Source: Blastocatellia bacterium
GTDB taxonomy: Bacteria; Acidobacteriota; Blastocatellia; Pyrinomonadales; Pyrinomonadaceae
Assembly (NCBI GenBank): GCA_003175865.1
Contig: PSRF01000261.1
Location: forward strand, 1-13,982
DNA length: 13,982 bases
Reading direction: 5' to 3'
Shown: positions 13,832-13,982 of the stretch, in pieces
How positions within the stretch are numbered: the stretch's first letter is position 1
Layout of the letters: every line of letters starts with the position of its first letter
The notes under the pieces: generated by a model
The model's database searches: none
The model's input: only the letters and a program-made list of their open reading frames with translations
What the model was told of the DNA's origin: nothing
Made by a program: the position numbers and the translations under genes

Positions 13832-13915
13832 TATTGAAAGCACCTCTCAAATATCTGCGGCATCGTGAGTCATTTCGGTCGACCTTCCACGTTTCGTTTC
13901 AAATGAGAGAGTCAT

Positions 13916-13982
13916 ATGAAGCTTTCAAAAATGGACCATTGCCGTTACCGCTGTTTTGACTATCAGCGGCAGTCTGTATCCG
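13916..13982 (+). CDS. Start of a further gene cut by the window edge, with a possible frameshift at an A5 run
   Basis: The ATG at 13916 begins MKLSKMDHCRYRCFDYQRQ, which is unlike any N terminus I know. If the A5 run at 13927-13931 were A4, the reading would be MKLSK followed by WTIAVTAVLTISGSLYP, a clean signal peptide. Either there is a one-base error or slip here, or the ATG is not a true start. GAGAGA upstream is a weak ribosome binding site. Nothing more can be said because the window ends after 67 bases. Confidence 0.45.
   Translation, partial: MKLSKMDHCRYRCFDYQRQSVS

Noticed and set aside
1..13982. Prophage, insertion sequence, integron or defence island
   Set aside because: No transposase, integrase, terminal repeats, tRNA gene or abrupt base-composition change was seen.

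Overview
The window looks like an ordinary chromosomal stretch of an acidobacterium, most likely class Blastocatellia. The evidence is a moderate GC content (about 50%, estimated by eye) and a typical gene mix: a membrane Ser/Thr kinase with a DUF4384-like tail, a secreted TPR-CHAT protein, a PEP-CTERM surface protein, a bacilliredoxin-like YtxJ, small zinc-ribbon proteins, and long intergenic gaps. This taxonomic call is inference from gene content; there is no rRNA, tRNA, CRISPR array, insertion sequence or phage gene here.

Left block (1-5190, + strand). Three genes read as one unit: the 3' part of a Ser/Thr kinase with one membrane span and an outer DUF4384-like domain; a secreted protein with a second DUF4384-like domain; and a large secreted TPR-CHAT protein with an intact His/Cys dyad. 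The block ends in a strong hairpin terminator. This is the best candidate for a poorly described system, namely an envelope sensing and proteolysis module. An RGLG motif recurs in the CHAT protein and near the C terminus of the DUF4384 protein.

Middle block (5167-9460). A convergent PEP-CTERM gene has its last codons inside that terminator. A 316-base gap follows, then a redox/metal operon (YtxJ-like thioredoxin fold, DUF971, two-CxxC-type protein). Next come a divergent CDP-alcohol phosphotransferase-like membrane protein, a small charged protein closed by a textbook terminator, a small very basic protein behind a TTGACA-N17-TAGCAT promoter, and a 7Fe ferredoxin (fdxA) coupled to a small membrane protein.

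Right block (9477-12403, - strand). In transcription order these are an SDR oxidoreductase, a PrsW-type intramembrane protease and a metallo-beta-lactamase-fold hydrolase resembling class II cyclic-nucleotide phosphodiesterases. The gaps between them are 97 and 91 bases, so a single transcript is possible but not shown.

Right edge (12422-13982, + strand). A divergent intergenic region carries an imperfect direct repeat containing two TTGACA boxes. It is followed by a two-span membrane protein with a helical, TPR-like C terminus, a small zinc-ribbon protein, and the first bases of another gene. That last start reads as a signal peptide only if one A is removed from an A5 run.
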